The position numbers were made by a program, and so were the translations under genes. A stretch of DNA of 64,000 bases from positions 26,651 through 90,650 of the forward strand of contig JAFQQF010000002.1 in the NCBI GenBank assembly GCA_017411385.1. Reading direction: 5' to 3'. Below, one piece after another: positions 51,345-58,447 of this stretch. The stretch comes from Ruminococcus sp. (GTDB taxonomy: Bacteria; Bacillota; Clostridia; Oscillospirales; Acutalibacteraceae). Within the stretch, counting starts at the first letter, position 1. Each line of letters opens with the position of its first letter. The notes beneath the pieces were generated by a model. It had not been told where the DNA came from, did no database searches, and worked only from the letters and a program-made list of their open reading frames with translations.

Positions 51345-52007
51345 GTGCAATATATACTAGCTTTTTTGGAAGGAATCATCACCTTTGTATCTCCTTGTCT
51401 TTTGCCGATGCTGCCAATATACATTTCTTATTTTGCAGGAGGAGAATCGGGCAAAAAGCGAAAAGCCTTCACAGGTGCTTTGGGGTTTGTTCTGGGATTT
51501 ACTCTTGTTTTTATGTGTATGGGAGCTTTGGCAGGTAGTCTGGGGGCTTTGCTTCGTAAATATCAGCTTATTATCAATATAGTTTCCGGTCTTGTTGTTG
51601 TATTCTTCGGACTCAATTACCTCGGAGTTTTTAAGCTCAATATTTTCAAAGGCTTTTCAGGTAAGGTGAAAACCGATAATATGGGATTCTTTTCCGCATT
51701 GCTTTTCGGTGTGGTTTTCTCTGTAGGCTGGACTCCCTGTGTGGGTGCTTTTTTAGGCTCGGCACTTATGCTTGCTTCCACTCAGGGGCGAGTGATTGAA
51801 GGAATGCTGATGCTTTTTGTATATTCTATGGGCTTGGGGATTCCTTTTATTCTCAGTGCGGTGCTTATTGATTACCTGAAATCCACATTTAACTTTATAA
51901 AACGCAACTATAAAGTCATAAATATAATCTGCGGCTTGCTTCTTGTCGTTGTTGGTGTGCTTATGGCAACGGGACTTATGGGCAGAGTGCTTTCACTTTT
52001 GAGTTGA
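51345..52007 (+). CDS. ccdA: cytochrome c biogenesis/thiol transport protein CcdA
   Basis: 220 residues, six helices. GTG at 51345 is preferred: CGGAGGTG precedes it and the protein then starts YILAFLEGIITFVSPCLLPMLPIYISYF with the first redox Cys in the membrane; the second is in VGWTPCVGAFLGSAL. The longer frame would add a leader of no membrane-protein character. CcdA moves reducing power from cytoplasmic thioredoxin to extracytoplasmic thioredoxin-like proteins, here the next gene. Confidence 0.92.
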   Translation: MQYILAFLEGIITFVSPCLLPMLPIYISYFAGGESGKKRKAFTGALGFVLGFTLVFMCMGALAGSLGALLRKYQLIINIVSGLVVVFFGLNYLGVFKLNIFKGFSGKVKTDNMGFFSALLFGVVFSVGWTPCVGAFLGSALMLASTQGRVIEGMLMLFVYSMGLGIPFILSAVLIDYLKSTFNFIKRNYKVINIICGLLLVVVGVLMATGLMGRVLSLLS

Positions 52008-52017
52008 GGAGAAAACA

Positions 52018-52599
52018 ATGAAGAATAAAATTACACTGATTATAATAATACTTGCAATTACGGCACTGCTTGTCGGAAGCCTTGCACTCTATAATTCTTT
52101 GTCTGACGGAGTGGATACGTCTTTGCTTTCTTCGGATGCAACAGACGGCTCTAACAACTCTGAGAATTCCCAAAATCCTAGTGTTTCTGCACCTGACTTT
52201 ACTGTATATGATGCAGACGGCAAGGCGGTGAAGCTTTCGGATTTTTACGGTAAGCCTACAGTGGTGAATTTCTGGGCGAGCTGGTGCTCTCCTTGCAAAA
52301 TGGAGATGCCTGACTTTGAAGAAAAGTATAATGAGCAGGGAGATAAGGTGAATTTCCTTATGGTGAATATGACAGATAACTCCCGTGAAACCGTGAAGAT
52401 TGCATCTGAATTTATCGCTTCTCAGGGTTATACTTTTCCTGTGTATTATGATACTGAGCAGAGTGCGGCAATAGCCTACAGTGTGTATTCTTTGCCCACA
52501 ACCTATTTTATTGATGCAAGTGGTAACATAGTCACCTATGCATCAGGAGCCATAAACGCAGAAACATTGCAGACGGGCATAGATATGATAATGAATTGA
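52018..52599 (+). CDS. membrane-anchored TlpA/ResA-like thioredoxin
   Basis: 193 residues: one N-terminal membrane helix (ITLIIIILAITALLVGSLAL), a Ser/Asp/Asn-rich spacer, and a TlpA-type redoxin domain with FWASWCSPCKMEMP (active CxxC) and the cis-Pro in SVYSLPTTYFIDASG. It receives electrons from CcdA encoded ten bases upstream, and should reduce disulfides outside the membrane. Two conserved neighbour genes of this kind are a known pair. Confidence 0.93.
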   Translation: MKNKITLIIIILAITALLVGSLALYNSLSDGVDTSLLSSDATDGSNNSENSQNPSVSAPDFTVYDADGKAVKLSDFYGKPTVVNFWASWCSPCKMEMPDFEEKYNEQGDKVNFLMVNMTDNSRETVKIASEFIASQGYTFPVYYDTEQSAAIAYSVYSLPTTYFIDASGNIVTYASGAINAETLQTGIDMIMN

Positions 52600-52603
52600 T
52601 TTA

Positions 52604-52636
52604 GACAGCAAGCCGAAAGGTTTGCTGTTTTTTCTT
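52604..52636 (+). terminator. terminator of ccdA-tlpA
   Basis: Arms ACAGCAAGCC and GGTTTGCTGT, GAAA loop, then TTTTTTC. Confidence 0.85.
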
Positions 52637-52663
52637 TACAATTCTGCTTTGGGGTTGTATCAT
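52635..52663 (+). promoter_or_regulatory. promoter of the GH13 gene
   Basis: TTTACA (52635-52640), 17-base spacer, TATCAT (52658-52663), partly overlapping the preceding terminator tail. Confidence 0.55.
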
Positions 52664-52692
52664 AGAAGTATAAATATACGGAGGTTTTTGTT

Positions 52693-53973
52693 ATGGCTTT
52701 TGATACTGATAAGACTCTCAGAAATCAGGTTATGTATTCTGTTTTTGTACGCAATTATTCAAAGGAGGGAACCTTTGAGGGTGTCAGAAAGGATTTGCAG
52801 AGAATCAAGGATTTAGGGGTGGATATAATCTGGCTTATGCCTGTGCATCCCCTTGGAGAAAAGGCAAGAAAAGGAACCCTCGGCAGTCCCTATGCCATAA
52901 AGAATTACCGCGAGATAAACCCCGAGTTTGGTACTTTAGAAGATTTCAAGGCACTTGTATCCGATATACACAATCTTGGAATGAAGTGTATTATTGATGT
53001 TGTTTATAATCACACATCTCCTGATTCTTGGCTGAGCGTTCATCATCCCGAGTGGTTCTATCACAAAGAAGACGGCTCCTTTGGCAATCGCGTTGGAGAT
53101 TGGACAGATATTATCGACCTTGATTACAGTAACAGGGAGCTGTGGGATTATCAGATTGATACCCTTAAAATGTGGGCAGAGATTGTAGACGGCTTCCGCT
53201 GTGACGTTGCCTCCTTGGTGCCTCTTGAGTTTTGGGAAAGAGCCAGAAGAGAGGTTGCACCGGTGAGAGAAAACTGCATCTGGCTTTCAGAGAGTATTGA
53301 GCACGGCTTCATCCGATATATCCGCAGTCAGGGTATGACGGCACTTTCCGACAGCGAGATTTACAGAGCTTTTGATATTGCCTACGACTATGATACGGCA
53401 GGGGAGTTTGTGGATTGCCTGCTCCAAAAGATAAGTCTTGCGGATTATGCAAAGGTTCTGAATCTGCAGGAAACCATATATCCCGATAACTACGTGAAGC
53501 TCCGTTTCCTTGAAAATCACGACAGACCCCGTGCACATCAGCTTATTGCCGATGAAAATGAGCTTCGTGCGTGGACTGCCTTTATGTATTTTCAGAAGGG
53601 TATGCCCCTTGTGTATAACGGACAGGAGGTAGGCGAAAAGCATCTGCCGTCATTGTTTGATAAGGATACCGTTGATTGGGATGTAAAGGTTGACCTTACA
53701 CCTCTTATGAAAAGGCTCGCAGAAATCCGCAGGGACGAGATTTTTGCAAACAGTGATTATTGCGTGTCTGTCCCCTGTGAGGGTGTGCTTATGGCTGTGC
53801 ACAAAACCAAGGACAGTAAAATTACAGGCGTTTTCCCTGTGAAAACCTCATCGGCTCTTGTTTGTGTTGATGTTCCTGACGGTGTCTACACAGACCTTAT
53901 CTCCGGTGAAAAGGTTGAGGTTAAATTCGGTATGCTCAGCGTGCAGGATGAGGCTGTTATTATCAAGAGCTGA
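52693..53973 (+). CDS. cytoplasmic GH13 glycoside hydrolase
   Basis: 426 residues without a signal peptide. The GH13 barrel shows DVVYNHTSPDSWL (region I), IVDGFRCDVASLVP (region II, Asp nucleophile about 176), WLSESIEHGF (region III, Glu), and FLENHDRPRAH (region IV, Asp). The LGSPYAIKNYREINPEFG and WLMPVHPLGEK segments are those of intracellular oligosaccharide-acting amylases. It probably degrades maltodextrins imported from starch broken down outside the cell. Start after ACGGAGGTTTTTGTT. No CBM, dockerin or linker is present. Confidence 0.92.
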   Translation: MAFDTDKTLRNQVMYSVFVRNYSKEGTFEGVRKDLQRIKDLGVDIIWLMPVHPLGEKARKGTLGSPYAIKNYREINPEFGTLEDFKALVSDIHNLGMKCIIDVVYNHTSPDSWLSVHHPEWFYHKEDGSFGNRVGDWTDIIDLDYSNRELWDYQIDTLKMWAEIVDGFRCDVASLVPLEFWERARREVAPVRENCIWLSESIEHGFIRYIRSQGMTALSDSEIYRAFDIAYDYDTAGEFVDCLLQKISLADYAKVLNLQETIYPDNYVKLRFLENHDRPRAHQLIADENELRAWTAFMYFQKGMPLVYNGQEVGEKHLPSLFDKDTVDWDVKVDLTPLMKRLAEIRRDEIFANSDYCVSVPCEGVLMAVHKTKDSKITGVFPVKTSSALVCVDVPDGVYTDLISGEKVEVKFGMLSVQDEAVIIKS

Positions 53974-54002
53974 TACACAGAAACTATATAGGGAGAGATT
54001 TG

Positions 54003-54875
54003 ATGAAGGGCTGGCTTGTTGTCAATGCGTTTCTTGAGTCTTATAAATTCAAGGATATTTACGAGCTTTTACTTTTAAGTGCGAAGGCTCACAATATAGA
54101 AATTCAGATGCTCACAACGGCACAGGTGTCTGGCGTAGTAGGTGAGGCTTTTGCTGAAAATGAACTTCCGGATTTTGCTCTTTTCTGGGATAAAGACGTG
54201 CTCCTTGCAAGACAGCTTGAGAGTAAAGGAGTGAGGCTTTTTAACTGTGCAGATGCAGTAGAAGCCTGCGACAACAAAGCGCTCACGGCTATTAAACTGT
54301 CAGAGGCAGGAGTCAGAACTCCACGCACGATTATTGCACCAAAAACCTTTGAGGGTGTGGGTTATACTGACCTTTCCTTTGCTTATAGGGCAATAGAGAA
54401 GCTGGGGCTTCCTGTAGTTATCAAGGAGTCCTACGGTTCCTTCGGCATGCAGGTTTATCTTGCTCATAATAAGGATGAAGCTGTGGAGATTGTAAAAAAA
54501 CTCGGGCATAAGGAGTTTATTATGCAGGAGTTTGTTACTACAAGCCGAGGCAGGGATTTGCGTGTCAATGTAGTTGGGGACAAGGCCGTTGCTACAATTT
54601 ACCGCTACAATGACGAGGATTTCCGCTCAAACCTCACAATCGGCGGAAAAATGCGTGCTTTTGATATATCGGAAGAACAGGCAGAGGAGGCTTTGAAAGC
54701 CTGCAGAGCACTTAAGCTTGACTTTGCAGGAGTGGATGTAATGTTTGGTGAAGACGATGAGCCTGTAATTTGCGAGGTTAACTCTAACACACATTTTCGC
54801 ACAACATTGGATTGCACAGGTGTAAACCTTGCTGATTTAATAATGGAGCATATAGCAAAGGAAATGATAAAGTGA
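54003..54875 (+). CDS. RimK-type ATP-grasp ligase (first of two)
   Basis: 290 residues. The ATP-grasp fold is visible from CDNKALTAIKLSEAGVRTPRTI through LPVVIKESYGSFGMQVYL, KEFIMQEFVTTSRGRDLRVNV, DEDFRSNLTIGGKMRAF and VDVMFGEDDEPVICEVNSN (metal-binding Glu/Asn). ATG at 54003 follows GGGAGAGATTTG; the TTG just upstream is in frame but less likely. RimK-type enzymes form C-N bonds between an acid and an amine. The substrate is unknown. It overlaps its paralogue by four bases. Confidence 0.87.
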   Translation: MKGWLVVNAFLESYKFKDIYELLLLSAKAHNIEIQMLTTAQVSGVVGEAFAENELPDFALFWDKDVLLARQLESKGVRLFNCADAVEACDNKALTAIKLSEAGVRTPRTIIAPKTFEGVGYTDLSFAYRAIEKLGLPVVIKESYGSFGMQVYLAHNKDEAVEIVKKLGHKEFIMQEFVTTSRGRDLRVNVVGDKAVATIYRYNDEDFRSNLTIGGKMRAFDISEEQAEEALKACRALKLDFAGVDVMFGEDDEPVICEVNSNTHFRTTLDCTGVNLADLIMEHIAKEMIK

Positions 54876-55681
54876 AGGGCTTGCTTGTATACACAACAAA
54901 GGATGCACAGGTAAACGGCTGGTTTATTAATCACCTCATTGAAGAAGCTGAAAAGCTCGGGGCAGAGCTTGAGCTTGTGCTTTGCGACGATGCCGTTGCC
55001 TTTGATGCAAAGCTTTATGAGAACTATGATTTTTGTATAAACAGAAGCCGTTTTCATGAAATAAACTGTAAGCTTAAAGCTTTCGGTGTGCGTTGCTTTA
55101 ATAACACAAAAACCATCGAGATTGCAAATGATAAATATAAAACCCATGAGCTGTGCAGAGCCTTGGGTGTTCCTGTGATGGAAACCTGCCTTTTTACTAA
55201 GGAAAGTGCAGAGAGCATAGAGTATCCCTGTGTGCTTAAATCGGTGAGCGGTCATGGGGGAAAAGAGGTTTTCTGGCTTAACAGTAAAGAAGATTTGCAG
55301 AGCACAACCCTTGAACCTCACAAGCAGTATATTTTGCAGAAGCCTTGTTCACACACAGGCGTGGATGTGAGAGTTTACGTTTTGGGTGGAGAGATTGTTG
55401 CAGGTGTGAAAAGGTCGTCGGAAAACAGCTTTCGCAGTAATTATACCTTAGGCGGTAAGGCGGAGGTTTTTGAGGTGACAAAGGAGCAAAGGCAAGCTAT
55501 ATCCTGCTTGCAAAAAGAGCTTCAGACAGATTATGCAGGCTTTGATTTTATACTTCATAACGGTGAGTGGGTGCTCAATGAAATAGAGGATGCAGTAGGG
55601 TCGCGAATGCTCTACTCCTTATATGATTTTGATATTGTAATATTGCTTTTAAAATATATTTTGACACCTCTGCAAAGCTAG
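54872..55681 (+). CDS. RimK-type ATP-grasp ligase (second of two)
   Basis: 269 residues, starting with GTG overlapping the previous TGA. Same fold as its neighbour: NDKYKTHELCRALGVPVMET, YPCVLKSVSGHGGKEVFWL, YILQKPCSHTGVDVRVYVLGG, SENSFRSNYTLGGKAEVF, DYAGFDFILHNGEWVLNEIEDAVGS. The two proteins are clearly homologous but diverged in the N-terminal substrate region. Both keep the ligase motifs. They may act in sequence or as a heterodimer. Confidence 0.85.
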   Translation: MKGLLVYTTKDAQVNGWFINHLIEEAEKLGAELELVLCDDAVAFDAKLYENYDFCINRSRFHEINCKLKAFGVRCFNNTKTIEIANDKYKTHELCRALGVPVMETCLFTKESAESIEYPCVLKSVSGHGGKEVFWLNSKEDLQSTTLEPHKQYILQKPCSHTGVDVRVYVLGGEIVAGVKRSSENSFRSNYTLGGKAEVFEVTKEQRQAISCLQKELQTDYAGFDFILHNGEWVLNEIEDAVGSRMLYSLYDFDIVILLLKYILTPLQS

Positions 55682-55710
55682 ATTTTATGCGGATAAATGC
55701 CGTTTTTTTG

Positions 55711-55739
55711 TTGACAAGTAAACTTCGTTTTGGTAGTAT
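55711..55739 (+). promoter_or_regulatory. promoter of the first blaI
   Basis: TTGACA (55711-55716), 17-base spacer, TAGTAT (55734-55739). GTAAACTTCGTTT within the spacer is imperfectly symmetrical and may be a BlaI operator. Confidence 0.7.
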
Positions 55740-55782
55740 AAGAACAGGGAAATTATGTAATTGATTTACAGGAGGAATTTAT

Positions 55783-56142
55783 ATGTCAACACCTAAGATT
55801 TTTGAAAGCGAGTATCGCTGCTGTCTTATCGTTTGGGAAAACCAGCCTCTCAAGAGCAACGAGCTTGCAGAACTTTGCAAGGAGCGTCTTGGCTGGGCAA
55901 GAACAACCACCTATACCGTACTCAAGCGTCTTTCAGACAGAGGTGTTCTTAAGAATGAAAAAACAATAGTAACCGCTCTTATCAGTAAGGAGCAGGCTCA
56001 GATTGCCGAGATGGACGAGATGATTGAAAAGAAGTTTGAGGGTAGCTTGCCTGCATTTATGGCAGCCTTTGTCAACGGCAGAAAGCTCAATACCTCTGAA
56101 GCAGAAGAACTCAAAGCTCTGATTGACAATGCAAAGGAGTAA
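55783..56142 (+). CDS. BlaI/MecI-family repressor (first of two)
   Basis: 119 residues of winged-helix BlaI type: YRCCLIVWENQPLKSNELAEL, RLGWARTTTYTVLKRLSDRGVLKNEKTIVTALIS, and the C-terminal dimer helix DEMIEKKFEGSLPAFMAAFV. BlaI dimers repress promoters until a BlaR1-type membrane protease responds to a signal. AGGAGGAATTTAT precedes the ATG; the sensor gene follows 30 bases downstream. No beta-lactamase gene is nearby. Confidence 0.93.
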   Translation: MSTPKIFESEYRCCLIVWENQPLKSNELAELCKERLGWARTTTYTVLKRLSDRGVLKNEKTIVTALISKEQAQIAEMDEMIEKKFEGSLPAFMAAFVNGRKLNTSEAEELKALIDNAKE

Positions 56143-56172
56143 TTCCTTCTTTCGTGAAAGTTCAGGTTCTTT

Positions 56173-57522
56173 ATGACACAGTTGTTTTATAGCGTTCTTA
56201 ACGTAAGCATAACCGCAAGTGTTGTTGCATTGGCGGTTATGCTTTTGCGTCTTTTATTGAAGGGTACACCCAGGTGGCTTAGCTGTTTGCTGTGGGGTTT
56301 GGTGGCGGTGAGGCTACTGTTTCCTATAGGAGTTGAAAGCGAATTTTCAATGATGCCTGATTTGTCACAGGTGCAAAGGGAAGCATCCGTAAAGCTAACG
56401 TCTGAGTATACGGACTACAAGCAACCTGTTACGCAGAGTGTGCAGGAGGATACACAAAGCTTAGCGTCTGCAGACAGCAGTGCAGCCATTGTCATAAAAG
56501 CAGGCAGAATTGCAGCTTTTGTATGGGTTTCGGGTGTGGGAGTTATGCTTGCTTACGCCGGCTTGTCCTATGTTATTATGGGGATTAGGCTTAGGGACTC
56601 TGTTTTGCTCAGAGAAAACATCCGCCAAAGCGACAAGGTGGATTCTCCTTTTATCTTCGGTTTGCTCAAACCAGGTATTTATATTCCCTTCCGAATGAAG
56701 AAGAGGACAGAAAAATACGTTATTGCTCACGAAAAGGCACATCTTAAACGCCTTGACCATTTTTGGAAGCCGTTGGGCTTTTTGCTTCTGAGTATCCATT
56801 GGTTTAACCCTTTGATGTGGCTTAGCTACACACTCCTTTGCAGGGATATTGAGGTTGCCTGCGACGAAAAGGTAATCAAGGAGTTTTCGCTCAATAAGCG
56901 TAAGGATTATGCCCGTGCCCTTCTAGACTGCAAAATGCCTCAGAAATCTAAGCTTGTGTATCCTGTTGCATTTGGCGAGGTGGGAGTCGCTGAGCGTATC
57001 AAGAAAACACTCAGATACAGAAAAACATCTTCTGTGCTTATAGCGGTTGCAGTTGTGATGATTTCGGCGGTGTCTTTAGGTTTGCTCACAGACCCTGTAA
57101 GCAGTGCGCAAGCACATTTTGTTACATCTGATACAAGAGTAACAGCTGGCTATGAAAAGCCTACCGAGCCTCCTACAGAACCTCCCACAGAGCCTCCTAC
57201 GGAACTTCCCACAGAGCCTTTTGCTGAGGTGTATGATGAATACGAGGAGTACGAATACGACTATTCCGAGGATGGTTCTTACTACGAGGAGGAGCAGGTT
57301 ACTGTGATGGTGCCTAAACCTGAGCATGATTTTGTACCTTCGTGGGTTGATGAGAACGGTAGTGCGATTAGTGTGTGGGATTATAACAGTACTGTCTTAG
57401 ATAAACAAAACCCCTTCTGTTTCTTTGGAAACGGTAATTTCAGTTCCTATCAACCTAATGTTTACGATGCGTTTTCGTCGTATAATCAATCCGACAATAT
57501 ACCCGTCATAAAAATATGGTGA
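56173..57522 (+). CDS. BlaR1-type M56 membrane metallopeptidase (first of two)
   Basis: 449 residues. Four membrane helices and a zinc protease motif VIAHEKAHLKRLDH (HExxH), with FNPLMWLSYTLLCRDIEVACDEKVIKE supplying the third ligand region. After the last helix (VLIAVAVVMISAVSLGLL) the extracellular part is only about 150 residues: a PTEPPTEPPTEPPTE repeat, then Tyr/Glu/Asp-rich and Asn/Tyr-rich stretches, with no penicillin-binding domain. So a non-beta-lactam signal is likely. It should cleave the BlaI encoded upstream. Confidence 0.9.
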   Translation: MTQLFYSVLNVSITASVVALAVMLLRLLLKGTPRWLSCLLWGLVAVRLLFPIGVESEFSMMPDLSQVQREASVKLTSEYTDYKQPVTQSVQEDTQSLASADSSAAIVIKAGRIAAFVWVSGVGVMLAYAGLSYVIMGIRLRDSVLLRENIRQSDKVDSPFIFGLLKPGIYIPFRMKKRTEKYVIAHEKAHLKRLDHFWKPLGFLLLSIHWFNPLMWLSYTLLCRDIEVACDEKVIKEFSLNKRKDYARALLDCKMPQKSKLVYPVAFGEVGVAERIKKTLRYRKTSSVLIAVAVVMISAVSLGLLTDPVSSAQAHFVTSDTRVTAGYEKPTEPPTEPPTEPPTELPTEPFAEVYDEYEEYEYDYSEDGSYYEEEQVTVMVPKPEHDFVPSWVDENGSAISVWDYNSTVLDKQNPFCFFGNGNFSSYQPNVYDAFSSYNQSDNIPVIKIW

Positions 57523-57534
57523 ATTAACCGAAAC

Positions 57535-57572
57535 ACCCCTGACAATACTAAGGTAAAAGTATTGTCGGGGGT
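57535..57572 (+). promoter_or_regulatory. hairpin covering the sigG ribosome binding site
   Basis: A 15-bp stem pairs 57535-57549 with 57558-57572 (one U-G pair, eight-base loop AAGGTAAA). Its right arm contains the GGGGG that is the only Shine-Dalgarno-like sequence before the TTG start of sigG. It could block translation of read-through mRNA from the upstream BlaR1 gene. It may also act as a weak terminator, though the following U-tract is poor. Confidence 0.62.
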
Positions 57573-57578
57573 ATTGTT

Positions 57579-58364
57579 TTGCAATATACAAAGGTTGAAA
57601 TCTGTGGAGTAAACACTTCTCAGCTGAAGGTCCTGAAAGAAAAAGAAAAACGAGAGCTTCTGCTTGTCATCAAAAACGGCACAGAAGAAGAAAAACGCAA
57701 GGCACGCGACAAGATGGTACAGGGGAATTTACGCCTTGTGCTGTCGGTAATACAGCGGTTTGCAAACCGAGGGGAAAACCCCGATGATTTATTTCAGGTG
57801 GGGGTTATCGGACTTATTAAAGCCATTGATAATTTCGACCCTAATCTGGATGTTAAATTTTCTACCTACGGGGTACCTATGATAATCGGTGAGGTGCGAA
57901 GATTTCTGAGGGATAATAACCCCATAAGAGTCAGCCGAAGTATGCGCGACACCGCCTACCACGCAATGCAGATAAAAGAAATGCTCACAAATAAAAACGG
58001 CGAAGAACCTTCAGTTGAGCAAATTGCCAAAGAGATGGGTGTACCCAAGGAGCAAGTGGTGCTTGCTTTAGAGGCTATAGTGGAGCCTGTGTCACTTTAT
58101 GAGCCTGTTTTCTCTGACGGCTCGGACACAGTCTATGTTATGGACCAAGTGGGGGATAAACGCACCGACGAGGATTGGCTTGACGAGATTGCTTTGAAAG
58201 AGTCCATCAGAAAACTTTCCGACAGAGAGAAGAAGATATTGGGACTTAGATTTTTTAAAGGTAAAACACAGATGGAGGTTGCCGAGGAAATCGGCATCTC
58301 TCAGGCACAGGTCAGCAGAATTGAAAAGAACGCCCTTGATACTATCAAGAGAGAGGCGTTTTGA
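57579..58364 (+). CDS. sigG: RNA polymerase sporulation sigma factor SigG
   Basis: 261 residues. The N-terminus KVEICGVNTSQLKVL is the signature of SigG, distinguishing it from SigF. Region 2 (MVQGNLRLVLSVIQRFANRG, DDLFQVGVIGLIKAIDNFDP, FSTYGVPMIIGEVRRFLRDN), region 3 (GEEPSVEQIAKEMGV) and region 4 (MEVAEEIGISQAQVSRIEKN) are complete. It directs late forespore genes. The start is TTG at 57579; upstream ATT codons are less likely and no ATG is close. The usual neighbours spoIIGA and sigE are absent here. Confidence 0.95.
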   Translation: MQYTKVEICGVNTSQLKVLKEKEKRELLLVIKNGTEEEKRKARDKMVQGNLRLVLSVIQRFANRGENPDDLFQVGVIGLIKAIDNFDPNLDVKFSTYGVPMIIGEVRRFLRDNNPIRVSRSMRDTAYHAMQIKEMLTNKNGEEPSVEQIAKEMGVPKEQVVLALEAIVEPVSLYEPVFSDGSDTVYVMDQVGDKRTDEDWLDEIALKESIRKLSDREKKILGLRFFKGKTQMEVAEEIGISQAQVSRIEKNALDTIKREAF

Positions 58365-58396
58365 GAGCCTTCGCCTCAAGGGGATGCCATAATACA

Positions 58397-58438
58397 AAAA
58401 CAGGATGCAAACCGCCTAGGTTTGCATCCTGTTTTTTG
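58397..58438. terminator. bidirectional terminator between sigG and blaR1-type gene
   Basis: Seventeen-base arms (58397-58413 and 58419-58435) around GCCTA, with A/T runs on both sides, between convergent genes. Confidence 0.9.
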
Positions 58439-58447
58439 TTTGTCGGG

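Noticed and set aside
52622-52816. Small plus-strand frame before the GH13 gene
   Set aside because: It spans a terminator tail and promoter and overlaps the GH13 start in another frame.
54605-55321. 238-codon minus-strand frame
   Set aside because: It crosses the junction of the two ATP-grasp genes, which are both intact on the plus strand.
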